A DNA stretch of 64,000 bases from Paraburkholderia phytofirmans PsJN (GCF_000020125.1 NC_010681.1:1674001-1738000); one strand, 5' to 3'. Numbered from the stretch's first letter, positions 26,503 through 35,801 are shown. Program-made: numbers and translations. Notes: generated by a model not told the origin, from the sequence alone.

Positions 26503-27894
26503 ATGAGCGAGTCAGTAAAGCGCGCGTTTGAAGGGGTAAAACTGTTTCCGTTCTGGCTGGACAATCCGCGCGCGCCGGTTGTCGAACGGGAATTGATCGG
26601 TCCGACCACCGCCGATCTGGTCGTGGTGGGCGGCGGCTTCACCGGTCTGTGGGCCGCGATTCAGGCGAAAGAAGCCGATCCGTCGCTCGACGTCGTGCTG
26701 GTCGAAGCGGGCAAGGTGGCGTACGGCGCCTCGGGCCGTCCAGGCGGCATCATCTCGACTTCGGTGATGCACGGTCTGCCGAACGCGACGCGCGTTTTTC
26801 CGCAAGACCTCGACGTGCTCGAAAAGCTCGGGCAGGAGAATCTCGACGGCTTCAAGGAATCGTTGACGCGCTACGGCATCGAGGCGGACGTCGAATGGAA
26901 CGGAGAGATGACAGTCGCGGTCGATCCGGGCCATCTCGGTCATCTGAAGGGCGACTACGAGCTGCATGTCGCCCACGGACACGACGTGGTCTTGCTCGAC
27001 AGCAAGGGCGCACGCGAGCAACTCGATTCACCTCTTTTTGCCGGGGCAATGTGGTCGCGTAATCGCAGCGGCACGATTCATCCGGCGAAACTCGCGTGGG
27101 GTTTGAAGGCCGCCGCGCTGAAACTCGGCGTGCGTCTGCATGAACATTCACCGATCACGCGTCTCGAAGATTGCGGCGCGAAGATGATCGTGCACACGCA
27201 GGCGGGCCGCATCGAAACGCCGCGCGTGCTGCTAGGCACGGGCACCGCTGACGTCGGCGTGACCGATATCAAGCGCCGCGTGATGCAGGTGCGCGATCAC
27301 ATCATCGCGACGGCGCCGTTGAGCGACGAGCAGATGGCGCGGATCGGCTGGAAGAATCGCCAGGGCATTTACGACACTCGCACGCAGCTCAATTATTTCC
27401 GGCTGACCAAGGACAACCGGATCATCTTCGGCGGACGGGTGAGCTATCACTTCGGCGGCAATCCGAATCCCGCGGAAGATCGCGACGAGCGTACCTATTA
27501 CAAGCTTGCCGAAGCGTTCTATCGCACCTTCCCGCAACTCGACGACGTGCGTTTCACGCATGCATGGGGCGGCCCGATCGATTACTGCTCGCGCGGCGCA
27601 GTGTTCGCGCGCCGCTATCACGGTGGCAAGAGCGTGTTCGTCGCCGGCTATACGGGCTTCGGCGTGGCGGGCAGCCGCTTCGGCGCGAAGATGGGCCTCG
27701 ACATGCTGTGGCATCGCGATACGGTGATCACGTCGCTCGATATTTCGCGCAAGGGGCCGTCGTATATTCCGCCGGAACCGGTGCGCTGGATCGCCGCGAA
27801 GATCACCTTCAACGCGTTCGACGGCGCGGATGATCGCGGCGGCTGGCGTCGTCTGTGGATCAATTCGATCAAGGCGCTGGGTTTTCCGATGTAA
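26503..27894 (+). CDS. FAD-dependent amine oxidoreductase (DAO family, PuuB-like)
   Basis: 463 residues. The dinucleotide-binding motif TADLVVVGGGFTGLWAAIQAKE is near residue 30, and GKVAYGASGRPGGIIS follows as in gamma-glutamylputrescine oxidase and related D-amino-acid-oxidase-fold enzymes. The C-terminal FAD motif FVAGYTGFGVAGSRFGAKM is intact. These enzymes oxidise a primary or secondary amine to an aldehyde or imine. An aldehyde dehydrogenase lies 700 bases downstream, which fits a two-step amine-to-acid route. A strong terminator follows at 27902. Confidence 0.87.
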   Translation: MSESVKRAFEGVKLFPFWLDNPRAPVVERELIGPTTADLVVVGGGFTGLWAAIQAKEADPSLDVVLVEAGKVAYGASGRPGGIISTSVMHGLPNATRVFPQDLDVLEKLGQENLDGFKESLTRYGIEADVEWNGEMTVAVDPGHLGHLKGDYELHVAHGHDVVLLDSKGAREQLDSPLFAGAMWSRNRSGTIHPAKLAWGLKAAALKLGVRLHEHSPITRLEDCGAKMIVHTQAGRIETPRVLLGTGTADVGVTDIKRRVMQVRDHIIATAPLSDEQMARIGWKNRQGIYDTRTQLNYFRLTKDNRIIFGGRVSYHFGGNPNPAEDRDERTYYKLAEAFYRTFPQLDDVRFTHAWGGPIDYCSRGAVFARRYHGGKSVFVAGYTGFGVAGSRFGAKMGLDMLWHRDTVITSLDISRKGPSYIPPEPVRWIAAKITFNAFDGADDRGGWRRLWINSIKALGFPM

Positions 27895-27901
27895 CGAGAA
27901 G

Positions 27902-27935
27902 GCGTCCGCGCAATGTGCGCGGACGCGGCTTTTTT
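27902..27935 (+). terminator. Rho-independent terminator after the amine oxidoreductase
   Basis: Perfect stem GCGTCCGCGC-aatgt-GCGCGGACGC followed by GGC and six T, starting 8 bases past the stop codon. Confidence 0.85.
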
Positions 27936-27944
27936 CTCCGGCAT

Positions 27945-27974
27945 AAAAAAACCGCACCTTGAAAGATGCGGTTT
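27945..27974 (-). terminator. Rho-independent terminator for the minus-strand cupin gene
   Basis: Stem AAACCGCA / TGCGGTTT with a 10-base loop. The A-run on the plus strand (27945-27951) gives a T-run on the minus strand. It ends 33 bases past the cupin gene end. Confidence 0.8.
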
Positions 27975-28007
27975 CCAGTGAAGCAGCAGTGCAATGCAGT
28001 ACTTGAA

Positions 28008-28379
28008 TCAACCGCAGTACACGATGCTGTACTTCTTGGTGGCTACCGGCATATGCCACGTGCCCGAGAAGCCTTTGTGCAGGATGAAGGCGTCGCCGGC
28101 GGCATAGCGTTCGCTGCGGCCGTCGTCGCTGGTGATCACGACTTCGCCTTCAATCAGCACGCACACTTCGTGAATCGGCAGATCGGCCAGCTTCAGTGTG
28201 CCCGCATCGCATTGCCATACGCCGGCGGACAACATGTTGGTGGCGTCGGAGTAAGCGTTGAGGGCGTGCGGTGCCTTGGCGCCGTCGAGAATGACGTCGG
28301 CCGGATCGTGCAGTGCCGGGTTCAGACCGGAAGCGCCAGGGCCTTTAGCGTCGATGCGGGTGAAAGTGATGTTGCTCAT
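28008..28379 (-). CDS. Small cupin-domain protein (DUF861/EutQ-like)
   Basis: 123 residues from ATG 28379, with AGGAGAG 6 bases upstream. A longer frame continues upstream across the aldehyde dehydrogenase but is a shadow. The single conserved beta-barrel has LPIHEVCVLIEGEVVITSDDG and YAAGDAFILHKGFSGTWHMP, the style of the cupin_3 (DUF861) family, which often accompanies amine catabolism genes. The exact reaction is unknown; many members act on ureido compounds or are structural. It is divergent from the aldehyde dehydrogenase across 213 bases. Confidence 0.88.
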   Translation of the reverse strand: MSNITFTRIDAKGPGASGLNPALHDPADVILDGAKAPHALNAYSDATNMLSAGVWQCDAGTLKLADLPIHEVCVLIEGEVVITSDDGRSERYAAGDAFILHKGFSGTWHMPVATKKYSIVYCG

Positions 28380-28592
28380 GTGTCTCTCCTGGTTGATCGG
28401 ATCGAAGTCGCACTCGTTGAGTCGAGGCGAAAAATGGATTCGAAGCCGGAGTCTGAGCCAAAGCTGCGTAGCGATGAATTTCGATTTGAAGACATTCAGA
28501 TTGAGCGGCGTCGATGTAAAGCAGGCGACGCCGCCGCGGGTGCGATTTGCCCCGCGTCTGACCTGAAAACTTTCATATAGAGGACAAGCCTC

Positions 28593-30029
28593 ATGCAACA
28601 CGCCAAACAGTTTTATATCGACGGTCAATGGGTCGACCCGGTGGACCAGACCAACGCGGCCACACTCGATGTAATCGATCCGTCCACCGCTGCCGCATTC
28701 GCGCAGATTTCGCTTGGTAGCGCGGCGGATGTCGATCGCGCCGTCGCCGCCGCGAAGCGCGCGTTTCCCGCCTACAGCGAGACGACGATCGCGCAACGCA
28801 TCGACTTGCTGCAAGCGATCCTCGACGTCTATCGCAAGCGCTATGACGACATGGTGCATGCAATCAGCCGCGAGATGGGCGCGCCGCTGCAGTACGCGAA
28901 CGATGCGCAGGCATGGACCGGTGTCGCGCATCTGGAGACCATGATCCGCACGCTCGATACCTTCGAGTTCGAGTACGTGAAGAGCGGCATTCTGATCCGC
29001 AAGGAAGCGGTCGGCGTGTGCGGGCTGATTACGCCGTGGAACTGGCCAGCCTTGCAGATCACCACCAAGGTCGCGCCCGCGCTCGCGGCCGGCTGCACGA
29101 TGGTGCTCAAGCCTTCGGAACTGGCGCCGTTGTCCGCCATCGTCTTCGCCGAGATTCTCGACGAAGCAGGCGTGCCGGCCGGCGTATTCAACCTCGTGAA
29201 CGGCGAAGGCCGCACGGTGGGCGAAGCGATGTCGTCGCATCCGGACATCGACATGATGTCGTTCACCGGCTCGACGCGCGCGGGCGTGCAGGTCGCGAAG
29301 GCCGCGGCGGATACGGTCAAGCGCGTACATCAGGAACTCGGCGGCAAATCGGCCAACCTGATTCTCGAAGACGCCGATTTGAAACAAGCCGTGATGCGCG
29401 GCGCGCGTGCCTGTTTCGACAACAGCGGCCAGTCGTGCGATGCGCCCACGCGCATGTTCGTGCCGCGTGCGCGCGAAGCCGAAGCGCTGGCGTACGCGAA
29501 AGAAGCCGCGCAAGCATTGAACGTCGGTCCCGCGGATGCGAAGGGCACGGACCTAGGCCCCGTGATCAGCGAACAGCAGTTCGACAAGATCCAGCGGCTG
29601 ATCGCCGTGGGCATCGAAGAGGGCGCGACGCTGGTGGCCGGCGGCGCGGGCCGCCCCGAAGGATTGAAGGACGGCTACTTCGTGCGGCCGACGGTATTCG
29701 GCAAGGTCACGCCGGACATGACGATCGCGCGCGAAGAAATCTTCGGGCCGGTCCTGTCGATTCTCGCCTACGACTCCGAAGACGAAGCGATTGCGATGGC
29801 CAACGACAGCCTCTACGGTCTCGCGGGCTACATCCAGTCCGGTTCGATCGAGCACGCGCGCGCGGTGGCGAAGCGCCTGCGCACCGGCACGATCTATTTG
29901 AACTACGCGGACTACAACCCCGAGGCGCCGTTCGGCGGCTTCAAGCAATCGGGCAATGGACGCGAGTACGGTGAGTTCGGTCTGGAGGACTTTCTGGAGA
30001 TCAAGGGCGTGGTCGGTTACGAGGGTTGA
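28593..30029 (+). CDS. NAD(P)-dependent aldehyde dehydrogenase
   Basis: 478 residues, normal length. It oxidises an aldehyde to the acid. The catalytic set is complete: Asn in TPWNWPAL, Glu in HQELGGKSAN and nucleophile Cys 282 in NSGQSCDAPTR. The NAD site FTGSTRAG is present. GAGGA stands 8 bases before the ATG. Between an amine oxidase and an amidohydrolase it probably clears the aldehyde made by amine oxidation. The substrate is not predictable from sequence. Confidence 0.92.
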   Translation: MQHAKQFYIDGQWVDPVDQTNAATLDVIDPSTAAAFAQISLGSAADVDRAVAAAKRAFPAYSETTIAQRIDLLQAILDVYRKRYDDMVHAISREMGAPLQYANDAQAWTGVAHLETMIRTLDTFEFEYVKSGILIRKEAVGVCGLITPWNWPALQITTKVAPALAAGCTMVLKPSELAPLSAIVFAEILDEAGVPAGVFNLVNGEGRTVGEAMSSHPDIDMMSFTGSTRAGVQVAKAAADTVKRVHQELGGKSANLILEDADLKQAVMRGARACFDNSGQSCDAPTRMFVPRAREAEALAYAKEAAQALNVGPADAKGTDLGPVISEQQFDKIQRLIAVGIEEGATLVAGGAGRPEGLKDGYFVRPTVFGKVTPDMTIAREEIFGPVLSILAYDSEDEAIAMANDSLYGLAGYIQSGSIEHARAVAKRLRTGTIYLNYADYNPEAPFGGFKQSGNGREYGEFGLEDFLEIKGVVGYEG

Positions 30030-30051
30030 ATCTCTACCGCGCGGCGAATAA

Positions 30052-31002
30052 CTAAAGCAGCAACTCGATCGAATGAAACAGCCGGCGCTGCTCGGGATCT
30101 TGCGAGCGCGCCCCTTCGTCGATCACTTCACGCAGGCATTCGAGAAAGCACGCGGCCGCCGGACTCGTCGGCGCGCCGCGGCGTGAGGTGATGCTGACGA
30201 TGGTTTCATCGACTGTCTCGCGCAGCGGCAGCGCCCACAACTGCTCCTTCGCGAGCGTCACTTCCACGAGCGGCCACGGAAAAATGCTGAGCATGTCCGT
30301 GTGTGCGAGCAAGCCCAGCACAACCGCCAGCGAATGCGCGAGAAGGATGGTGTGCGGCACCTGCATGCCACGCTTGCGGAACACATTGTCCGAGATCGAC
30401 TCCCGGCTCGCCGGGTCCCAGTTCAAGATCCACTCCGCGTCTTCCAGTTCGAGCAGCGTGCGGCAGCCGGCCTTAGGATGATCGCGCCGCGCGACCACGG
30501 CCGAATGCGTGGAAAACAGCGGCACGTTGTGAAACTCCGATTGCGGCGAAGCGGGCGGCGGGCGGCCGATCGAAAAATCGAGGCTGCCGTCGCGCAAACG
30601 CGGCTGCACGACCGCGAGCAAGCCTTCGAAGAACTCCAGTTGCACTTCCGGCATGCGCTGCCGGAAGCGCTGCACGGTGGGCGGCAGAAACGTCAACGCG
30701 ACCCAGGGCGTGACGCCGATCGACAGCTTGCCGGCCGCCGCGCCGCGGAGTGCTTCGATCTCGGCTTGCGCTCGCTGCAGTTGCCCCAACACCAGGCGCG
30801 CATGCACGACCAGCGCGCGGCCGAACTCGGTGAACGCGACGCCGCTCGCGCTGCGCACCACCAGGGGCGCTTGCAGATCGGCTTCCAGTTCGCGCATCGC
30901 CTTGGTCACGGCGGCCGGCGACAGGTCCAGCGAACGGGCTGCGGCCCGGATACTTCCAGTATCGGCGATCGCCGCTAAGGTGCTGAGCTGATGCAGTTTC
31001 AT
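30052..31002 (-). CDS. LysR-family regulator, probable control of the adjacent M20 gene
   Basis: 316 residues from ATG 31002 (MKLHQLSTLAAIADTGSIRAAARSL). The winged helix continues LSPAAVTKAMRELEADL, and the effector-binding domain fills the rest. It is divergent from the M20 amidohydrolase with 117 bases between starts, the classic layout for LysR control of the neighbour. Its end is 23 bases from the end of the aldehyde dehydrogenase, so the two genes converge. Confidence 0.87.
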   Translation of the reverse strand: MKLHQLSTLAAIADTGSIRAAARSLDLSPAAVTKAMRELEADLQAPLVVRSASGVAFTEFGRALVVHARLVLGQLQRAQAEIEALRGAAAGKLSIGVTPWVALTFLPPTVQRFRQRMPEVQLEFFEGLLAVVQPRLRDGSLDFSIGRPPPASPQSEFHNVPLFSTHSAVVARRDHPKAGCRTLLELEDAEWILNWDPASRESISDNVFRKRGMQVPHTILLAHSLAVVLGLLAHTDMLSIFPWPLVEVTLAKEQLWALPLRETVDETIVSITSRRGAPTSPAAACFLECLREVIDEGARSQDPEQRRLFHSIELLL

Positions 31003-31119
31003 CTGACAGGATGGGAAGAGGGTGGCAACCGTGGGTTGCTGCCGCAACGATTTTACGCCTGCCGCTGGAAAATCGGCGTCGTTATGCTGGGTTCACGCTT
31101 TCAATGACGGAGACACGAC

Positions 31120-32292
31120 GTGAACACCATGGCCATTCCGGCGGGCATCGCCGAACTCGAAGACGAAATGATCGCGCTGCGCCGCCAGATCCACGCGCAT
31201 CCCGAGCTGGCTTATGAAGAGTTCGCTACCGGCGACCTGGTCGCCGAACGCCTGCAGGAGTGGGGCTACACCGTGCATCGCGGGCTGGGTCAGACGGGCG
31301 TTGTCGGTCAATTGAAAGTGGGCAACGGCACACGCAAGCTCGGGCTGCGCGCCGACATGGACGCGCTGCCGATTCATGAAACCACCGGCCTGCCGTACGC
31401 GAGCAAACTGCCCGGCAAGATGCACGCATGCGGTCACGACGGGCACACGGCCATGCTGCTCGCCGCCGCCAAACATCTGGCGCAGGAAAAATGCTTCGAC
31501 GGCACGTTGAATCTGATTTTCCAGCCTGCCGAAGAGGGCCTGGCCGGCGCGAAAAAAATGCTCGAGGACGGCCTGTTCGACAAGTTTCCGTGCGACGCGG
31601 TGTTCGCGATGCATAACATGCCGGGCTATCCGGCCGGCAAGTTCGGCTTCCTGCCTGGCTCGTTCATGGCTTCGTCGGATACGGTGATCATCAAGGTGAC
31701 CGGGCGCGGTGGTCATGGCGCGGTGCCGCACAAGGCCGTCGATCCGGTGGTGGTGTGCGCGCAGATCGTGCTGGCCTTGCAGTCCATCGTGTCGCGCAAT
31801 ATCGCGCCGCTCGACATGGCGATCATCACCGTCGGCGCCATTCACGCGGGCGAAGCGCCGAACGTGATTCCCGAGACCGCCGAGATGCGCCTCTCGGTGC
31901 GCGCATTGAAACCTGAGGTTCGCGATTATTTGCAGGAACGCATCACGGCGGTGGCGTGCGGGCAAGCGGCCGTGTTCGGCGCGCGTGCGGACGTGGACTA
32001 TCAGCGTCGCTATCCGGTGCTCGTCAACGATCCGGCCATGACCGGGCTCGCGCGGCAAGTCGCGCTCGACTGGCTCGGCGACGATGGCCTGATTGCCGAC
32101 ATGCAACCGCTCACCGGCAGCGAAGACTTCGCGTTCCTGCTCGAGCGTTGCGCTGGCAGTTACCTGATCATCGGCAATGGCGACGGCGAGGGCGGCTGCA
32201 TGGTTCACAACCCTGGCTACGATTTCAACGACGATTGCCTCGCCACCGGCGCCGCCTACTGGGTGAGACTCGCGCAGACGTTTCTGGCCTGA
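31120..32292 (+). CDS. M20-family amidohydrolase (hippurate/IAA-conjugate hydrolase type)
   Basis: 390 residues from GTG 31120, with GGAG 7 bases upstream; ATG 31129 is an alternative. It is a metal-dependent amidase of the M20D group. The metal-binding motif is MHACGHDGHTAML, the catalytic Glu is in FQPAEEGLAGAKKML, the dimerisation region carries GRGGHGAVPHKAVDPV and the C-terminal ligand is in GSEDFAFLLE. These enzymes split N-acyl or N-aroyl amino acids. The MFS carrier follows at 68 bases and probably imports the substrate or an amino-acid-like product. The natural substrate is unknown. Confidence 0.9.
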   Translation: MNTMAIPAGIAELEDEMIALRRQIHAHPELAYEEFATGDLVAERLQEWGYTVHRGLGQTGVVGQLKVGNGTRKLGLRADMDALPIHETTGLPYASKLPGKMHACGHDGHTAMLLAAAKHLAQEKCFDGTLNLIFQPAEEGLAGAKKMLEDGLFDKFPCDAVFAMHNMPGYPAGKFGFLPGSFMASSDTVIIKVTGRGGHGAVPHKAVDPVVVCAQIVLALQSIVSRNIAPLDMAIITVGAIHAGEAPNVIPETAEMRLSVRALKPEVRDYLQERITAVACGQAAVFGARADVDYQRRYPVLVNDPAMTGLARQVALDWLGDDGLIADMQPLTGSEDFAFLLERCAGSYLIIGNGDGEGGCMVHNPGYDFNDDCLATGAAYWVRLAQTFLA

Positions 32293-32359
32293 CGCCACAG
32301 CGTTTGCATAAGCGGGCGAAACCGCCGCGCATTAGCAGGAAGACATCACGGAGACACAG

Positions 32360-33721
32360 ATGGACTATTCCGCCACACCGCAACCCGCAGGCACCGAGGC
32401 ATTGAGCATGCAGAGCACGCCGGCCGCGCAGCCTGTCGAACGCACGAGCCACGTCAAGGCGATTGCCGCGATCACGCTGGGCAACGGCCTCGAGTTTTTC
32501 GACTTCACGATCTACAGCTTCTTCGCGACGATCATCGGCAAGCTGTATTTCCCGGTGGAGGGGCAACTTGCGCAACTGATGCTGGCGGTCGGCACGTTCG
32601 GCGTCGGCTTCATCATGCGACCGGTGGGCGGCATCGTGCTTGGCGCGTATGCGGACCGCGCGGGTCGCAAGGCCGCGATGAGCCTCACGCTGTGGCTGAT
32701 GACGCTGGGCTCCGCGATCATCGCGTTTGCGCCGACGTATGCGGCGATCGGGGTCGCCGCGCCGTTGCTCGTGATTCTCGCGCGCCTGATTCAGGGTTTT
32801 GCTTTGGGTGGTGAGGTCGGCGCGTCGACGTCGTTGTTGCTGGAGTATGGAAGCAATAAGACGCGTGGGTTCTACGGCAGTTGGCAATTCGTGAGCCAAG
32901 GGTTGAATACCGTGTGCGGGTCGTTGCTGGGTGTCGCGCTGGCGGCGGCGCTCTCGACTGCGGCGCTGGAGAGTTGGGGGTGGCGCGTGCCGTTTGTGAT
33001 CGGCATGGCGATGGGGCCGATTGGGATTTATATTCGGCGGCATCTGAATGAGACGCTGCCTGGTGTGGAAGATGGCGCGGCGGGTTCGCAGCCGGGTTCG
33101 CAGCCTGTCTCGCAGCCGGTGCGCAAGTTGTTTCGCGAGCATTCGCGTGTGATCACGACGGGTGTGTTGACGACGATCGGTGGGACGGCGGCGAACTACA
33201 TCGTGCTGTTTTATCTGTCGACTTATGCGATCAGGATTTTGCATTTGCCGATGTCGTCGGCGCTCTGGGCTGCATGGACTGCTGCCGTGGTGACGGTAAT
33301 CTGTTCGCCGTTTGCCGGCGCGTTGTCCGATCGCGTTGGACGTAAGCGTGTGTTGTGGGTTTCGCGCGTGTTGCTGATTGCGGCGGTGTATCCGGCGTTC
33401 ATGATGATCAATGCTTCGCCGACGGTGCCGGTTTTGTTGGCAGTGGTCGCTGGTTTGGCCGTGCTTGTGGCGTTTACCGCTGTGCCTAATATCGTCATGT
33501 TGCCGGAGATGTTTCCTCGCGAGATTCGTGCTACCGGGATGTCGATTGTTTATTGTCTCGGGGTTTCTATCTTTGGTGGGTTTGCGCAGTTTTTCGCTAC
33601 GTGGTTGATTCAGGTTTCTGGTAGCAACCTCGCGCCTGCGTGGTATCTGATTGGGTGTGGGGTCGTTTCTTTGTTGCCGTTGCCGTTTATGCGGGAGACT
33701 GCGGGGCGGGATATTGGGTAG
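32360..33721 (+). CDS. MFS transporter, metabolite:proton symporter type
   Basis: 453 residues, about twelve membrane segments. The signature DRAGRKAAMSLTLWLMTLG is the loop 2-3 motif of the metabolite:H+ symporter family (ProP/KgtP group), and the start SHVKAIAAITLGNGLEFFDFTIYSFFATIIGKLYFP is typical. It follows the M20 gene by 68 bases. In the last third the codons become T-ending and less GC3-rich than neighbours (for example GTT, GGT, TTT runs after about 33400). The inverted repeat begins right after the stop codon. Confidence 0.88.
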   Translation: MDYSATPQPAGTEALSMQSTPAAQPVERTSHVKAIAAITLGNGLEFFDFTIYSFFATIIGKLYFPVEGQLAQLMLAVGTFGVGFIMRPVGGIVLGAYADRAGRKAAMSLTLWLMTLGSAIIAFAPTYAAIGVAAPLLVILARLIQGFALGGEVGASTSLLLEYGSNKTRGFYGSWQFVSQGLNTVCGSLLGVALAAALSTAALESWGWRVPFVIGMAMGPIGIYIRRHLNETLPGVEDGAAGSQPGSQPVSQPVRKLFREHSRVITTGVLTTIGGTAANYIVLFYLSTYAIRILHLPMSSALWAAWTAAVVTVICSPFAGALSDRVGRKRVLWVSRVLLIAAVYPAFMMINASPTVPVLLAVVAGLAVLVAFTAVPNIVMLPEMFPREIRATGMSIVYCLGVSIFGGFAQFFATWLIQVSGSNLAPAWYLIGCGVVSLLPLPFMRETAGRDIG

Positions 33722-34004
33722 GGTTTTTTGCCGGCGTGGCGGGTGGGGGTGTGTTCTCGTGGTTGTTGGCCTTTCCTTGATTTGTTAGTGGTCTATTAGC
33801 GTTGCCCCTGTGCGGGGCGGCACTTACTTCTCTTTGCCGGCCGCAAAGAGAAGTAAGCAAGAGAAAGCGGCTCACACCGCTAGCTCATAAGCGGGGCTCT
33901 CGCACAGCCCCTGTAGTGGTGCATCTGGAATCTGTGTTCTCGCACACTCCGCGTTTGTGACACAGCAGTCATTCTTCCGGCGGCGCTGCGCGCGCCGTCG
34001 CGGT
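33722..34004. repeat. Left arm of a large intergenic inverted repeat
   Basis: About 283 bases, nearly identical to the reverse complement of 34263-34544, with only scattered mismatches and a few one- to two-base gaps. It begins directly after the MFS stop codon. It includes blocks such as GCCCCTGTGCGGGGC and GCGGCTCACACCGC. I recall similar blocks downstream of many Paraburkholderia genes. Small open frames inside it (33687-33875) are by-products. Confidence 0.85.
33823..33857. terminator. 14-bp hairpin inside the left repeat arm
   Basis: CTTACTTCTCTTTG pairs perfectly with CAAAGAGAAGTAAG across a 7-base loop. It could stop transcription or protect the 3' end of the upstream MFS mRNA. No T-run follows directly. 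Confidence 0.45.
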
Positions 34005-34262
34005 CGTTCAGTATCGGTGACGGCTTTGCTGTTGAGCGTCTCCTCGAGACGTTGGCAGTTTTCTCGCGAGCGGACTGTCTATTTGTGCGTGACCGAACCG
34101 AACCTGTCCGCATTTTTGCTGCCTCATCTACTTTTTCAACGTGGCACCGGCAGCGCGTGGGCGGACAATGCAGGAATCCATACAAACCGATCACGCGTCA
34201 TCGGATGCAAACACCGCGCCCGAAAAATAGTCGACCAACCGCAAGCGGCTCGCAGCTGAAGC
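34005..34262. other. Unique spacer between the repeat arms
   Basis: 258 bases of ordinary composition between the two arms. Short frames (33957-34259 plus, 33880-34194 minus) run through it but have no ribosome site, motif or start logic. No transposase fragment is recognisable. Confidence 0.5.
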
Positions 34263-34544
34263 ACCGCGACGGCGCGCGTAGCGCCGCCGGAAGAATGACT
34301 GCTGTGTCACTCACGCGCAGTGTGCGAGAACACAGATTCCAGATGCACCACTACCGGGGCTGTGCGAGAGCCCCGCTTATGAGCTAGCGGTGTGAGCCGC
34401 TTTCTCTTGCTTACTTCTCTTTGCGGCCGGCAAAGAGAAGTAAGTGCCGCCCCGCACAGGGGCAACGCTAATAGACCACTAACAAAGCAAGGAAAGGCCA
34501 ACAACCACGAGAACACCCCCACCCCGCCACGCCGGCAAAAACCC
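34263..34544. repeat. Right arm of the large intergenic inverted repeat
   Basis: Reverse complement of the left arm at about 97% by eye. It ends 3 bases before the end of the minus-strand MFS gene, so both convergent genes have a copy starting at their stop codon and running away from them. The hairpin 34410-34444 is the counterpart of the one in the left arm. Confidence 0.85.
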
Positions 34545-34547
34545 AAA

Positions 34548-35801
34548 TCACCGCACCGCCGACTCCCCCCCATCCGCCACCGGCGCCTCATCCTCAGCCG
34601 CCGCATCGCGCGTTTCGGGCATCGCCGCCCACACCAGCAAAACAGCCAACGCCCCCGCCGCAGCCAACCCAAAAAAGCTAACCGCATTGCCAAACCGATC
34701 GGCGACAAACCCAGCAGCGGTAGTACTCAACGTAGCCCCAATCCCAGCCGCCAACCCAAACAAGCCAATACAAAGGTTATAGCGCCCCTTACCGCCAGCC
34801 ACATCGGCGGCAATCAACGGTAGCATCACCCCGAACACCGCGGCACTCAACCCGTCGAGCATCTGCACCGGCACCAGCAAATAAGGGCTGCTGATCCCAG
34901 CAAACAACAACGCCCGTATCGGCAAAGCCGAAAACCCAAGCAGCAGAATCGGCCGACGCCCCCATCGCTCGGCCGAGCGTCCGACCCACGGCGACATCAT
35001 CGCCACGATCGCCTGCGGCACGATGATGCACGCCGCGATCACAAGCTGCACGTTATCGCCCATGCCGGCGGTCACTTCGCCGGCAGCGAGATTCAGCATC
35101 GCCGCATTCGACAAATGGAACAGCACGATGCACGCCGCGAACAACAGCATCCGCTTGTCGCGCAGCAACTCGCGCAGACTTTCGCGCCGCTCGATCTGCT
35201 GCGGCGTCGGTCCGGCTTTGGGAAGCTCGATGGTGTCGGTGCGCTGGATCATCGTCAGCGCGAACAGCGCGGGCACGGCGAGCGCGGCGGTCAGCCAGAA
35301 CACCGCGCGCGGCGAATAGTACTCGCCGAATACGCCCATCAGCCCAGCCGCGACCGCGCTGCCAATCGAGGCCCAGCGCGCGTTGCGCCCCAGCCGGTCA
35401 CCGAGATTCGCGCGTCCCACCAGCGCGAACGAGATCGCGGCGAGCGCCGGCGTCAGCATGCAACTCGCGAAGCCGTGAAAGACCTCGGCGGCGATCACCG
35501 GCAGCACCGTAGGACTCACGGCCAGCAGCACCGCGCTCAGGATGATCGCGAAGATCGCCCAGGCCGCAGCGCCTTTCTTGTTGCGCAAAGCATCGACGGC
35601 GGCGCCGCCGGGCACCTGGCTCACCATCGCGCTGATGGTGCCCACGGAGAGCGCCATGCCGATCTCGCCCTGCGTCCATTTATGCGAGGCCAGATAGGAC
35701 GCGATGAACGGTCCAAAACCCGTTTGCACGTTGGCGACGAAAAAATTCAGCCAATCGAGCGCGCGCAGGCTGCGCGCCGTTACCAGAGTGCGGCCTGTCA
35801 T
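34548..35801 (-). CDS. MFS transporter, drug/metabolite exporter type
   Basis: 417 residues, about twelve membrane segments, opening MTGRTLVTARSLRALDWLNFFVANVQTGFGPFIASYLA. The loop motif GGAAVDALRNKKGAAAW is between helices 2 and 3. The start overlaps the stop of the PRC-barrel lipoprotein gene by 4 bases, so the two are co-translated. Near its 3' end codon choice drifts to T-ending codons, as in the convergent MFS gene on the other side of the repeat. Substrate unknown. Confidence 0.85.
   Translation of the reverse strand: MTGRTLVTARSLRALDWLNFFVANVQTGFGPFIASYLASHKWTQGEIGMALSVGTISAMVSQVPGGAAVDALRNKKGAAAWAIFAIILSAVLLAVSPTVLPVIAAEVFHGFASCMLTPALAAISFALVGRANLGDRLGRNARWASIGSAVAAGLMGVFGEYYSPRAVFWLTAALAVPALFALTMIQRTDTIELPKAGPTPQQIERRESLRELLRDKRMLLFAACIVLFHLSNAAMLNLAAGEVTAGMGDNVQLVIAACIIVPQAIVAMMSPWVGRSAERWGRRPILLLGFSALPIRALLFAGISSPYLLVPVQMLDGLSAAVFGVMLPLIAADVAGGKGRYNLCIGLFGLAAGIGATLSTTAAGFVADRFGNAVSFFGLAAAGALAVLLVWAAMPETRDAAAEDEAPVADGGESAVR

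Noticed and set aside
28380..29513. N-terminal extension of the cupin gene to a 501-residue protein
   Set aside because: The extension is antisense to the aldehyde dehydrogenase, while the ATG at 28379 has a good ribosome site and gives a standard-size cupin.
33687..33875. Repeated small ORFs within the inverted repeat (also at 34392-34823)
   Set aside because: They are encoded by the repeat itself, share the same opening residues in both copies and have no ribosome site.
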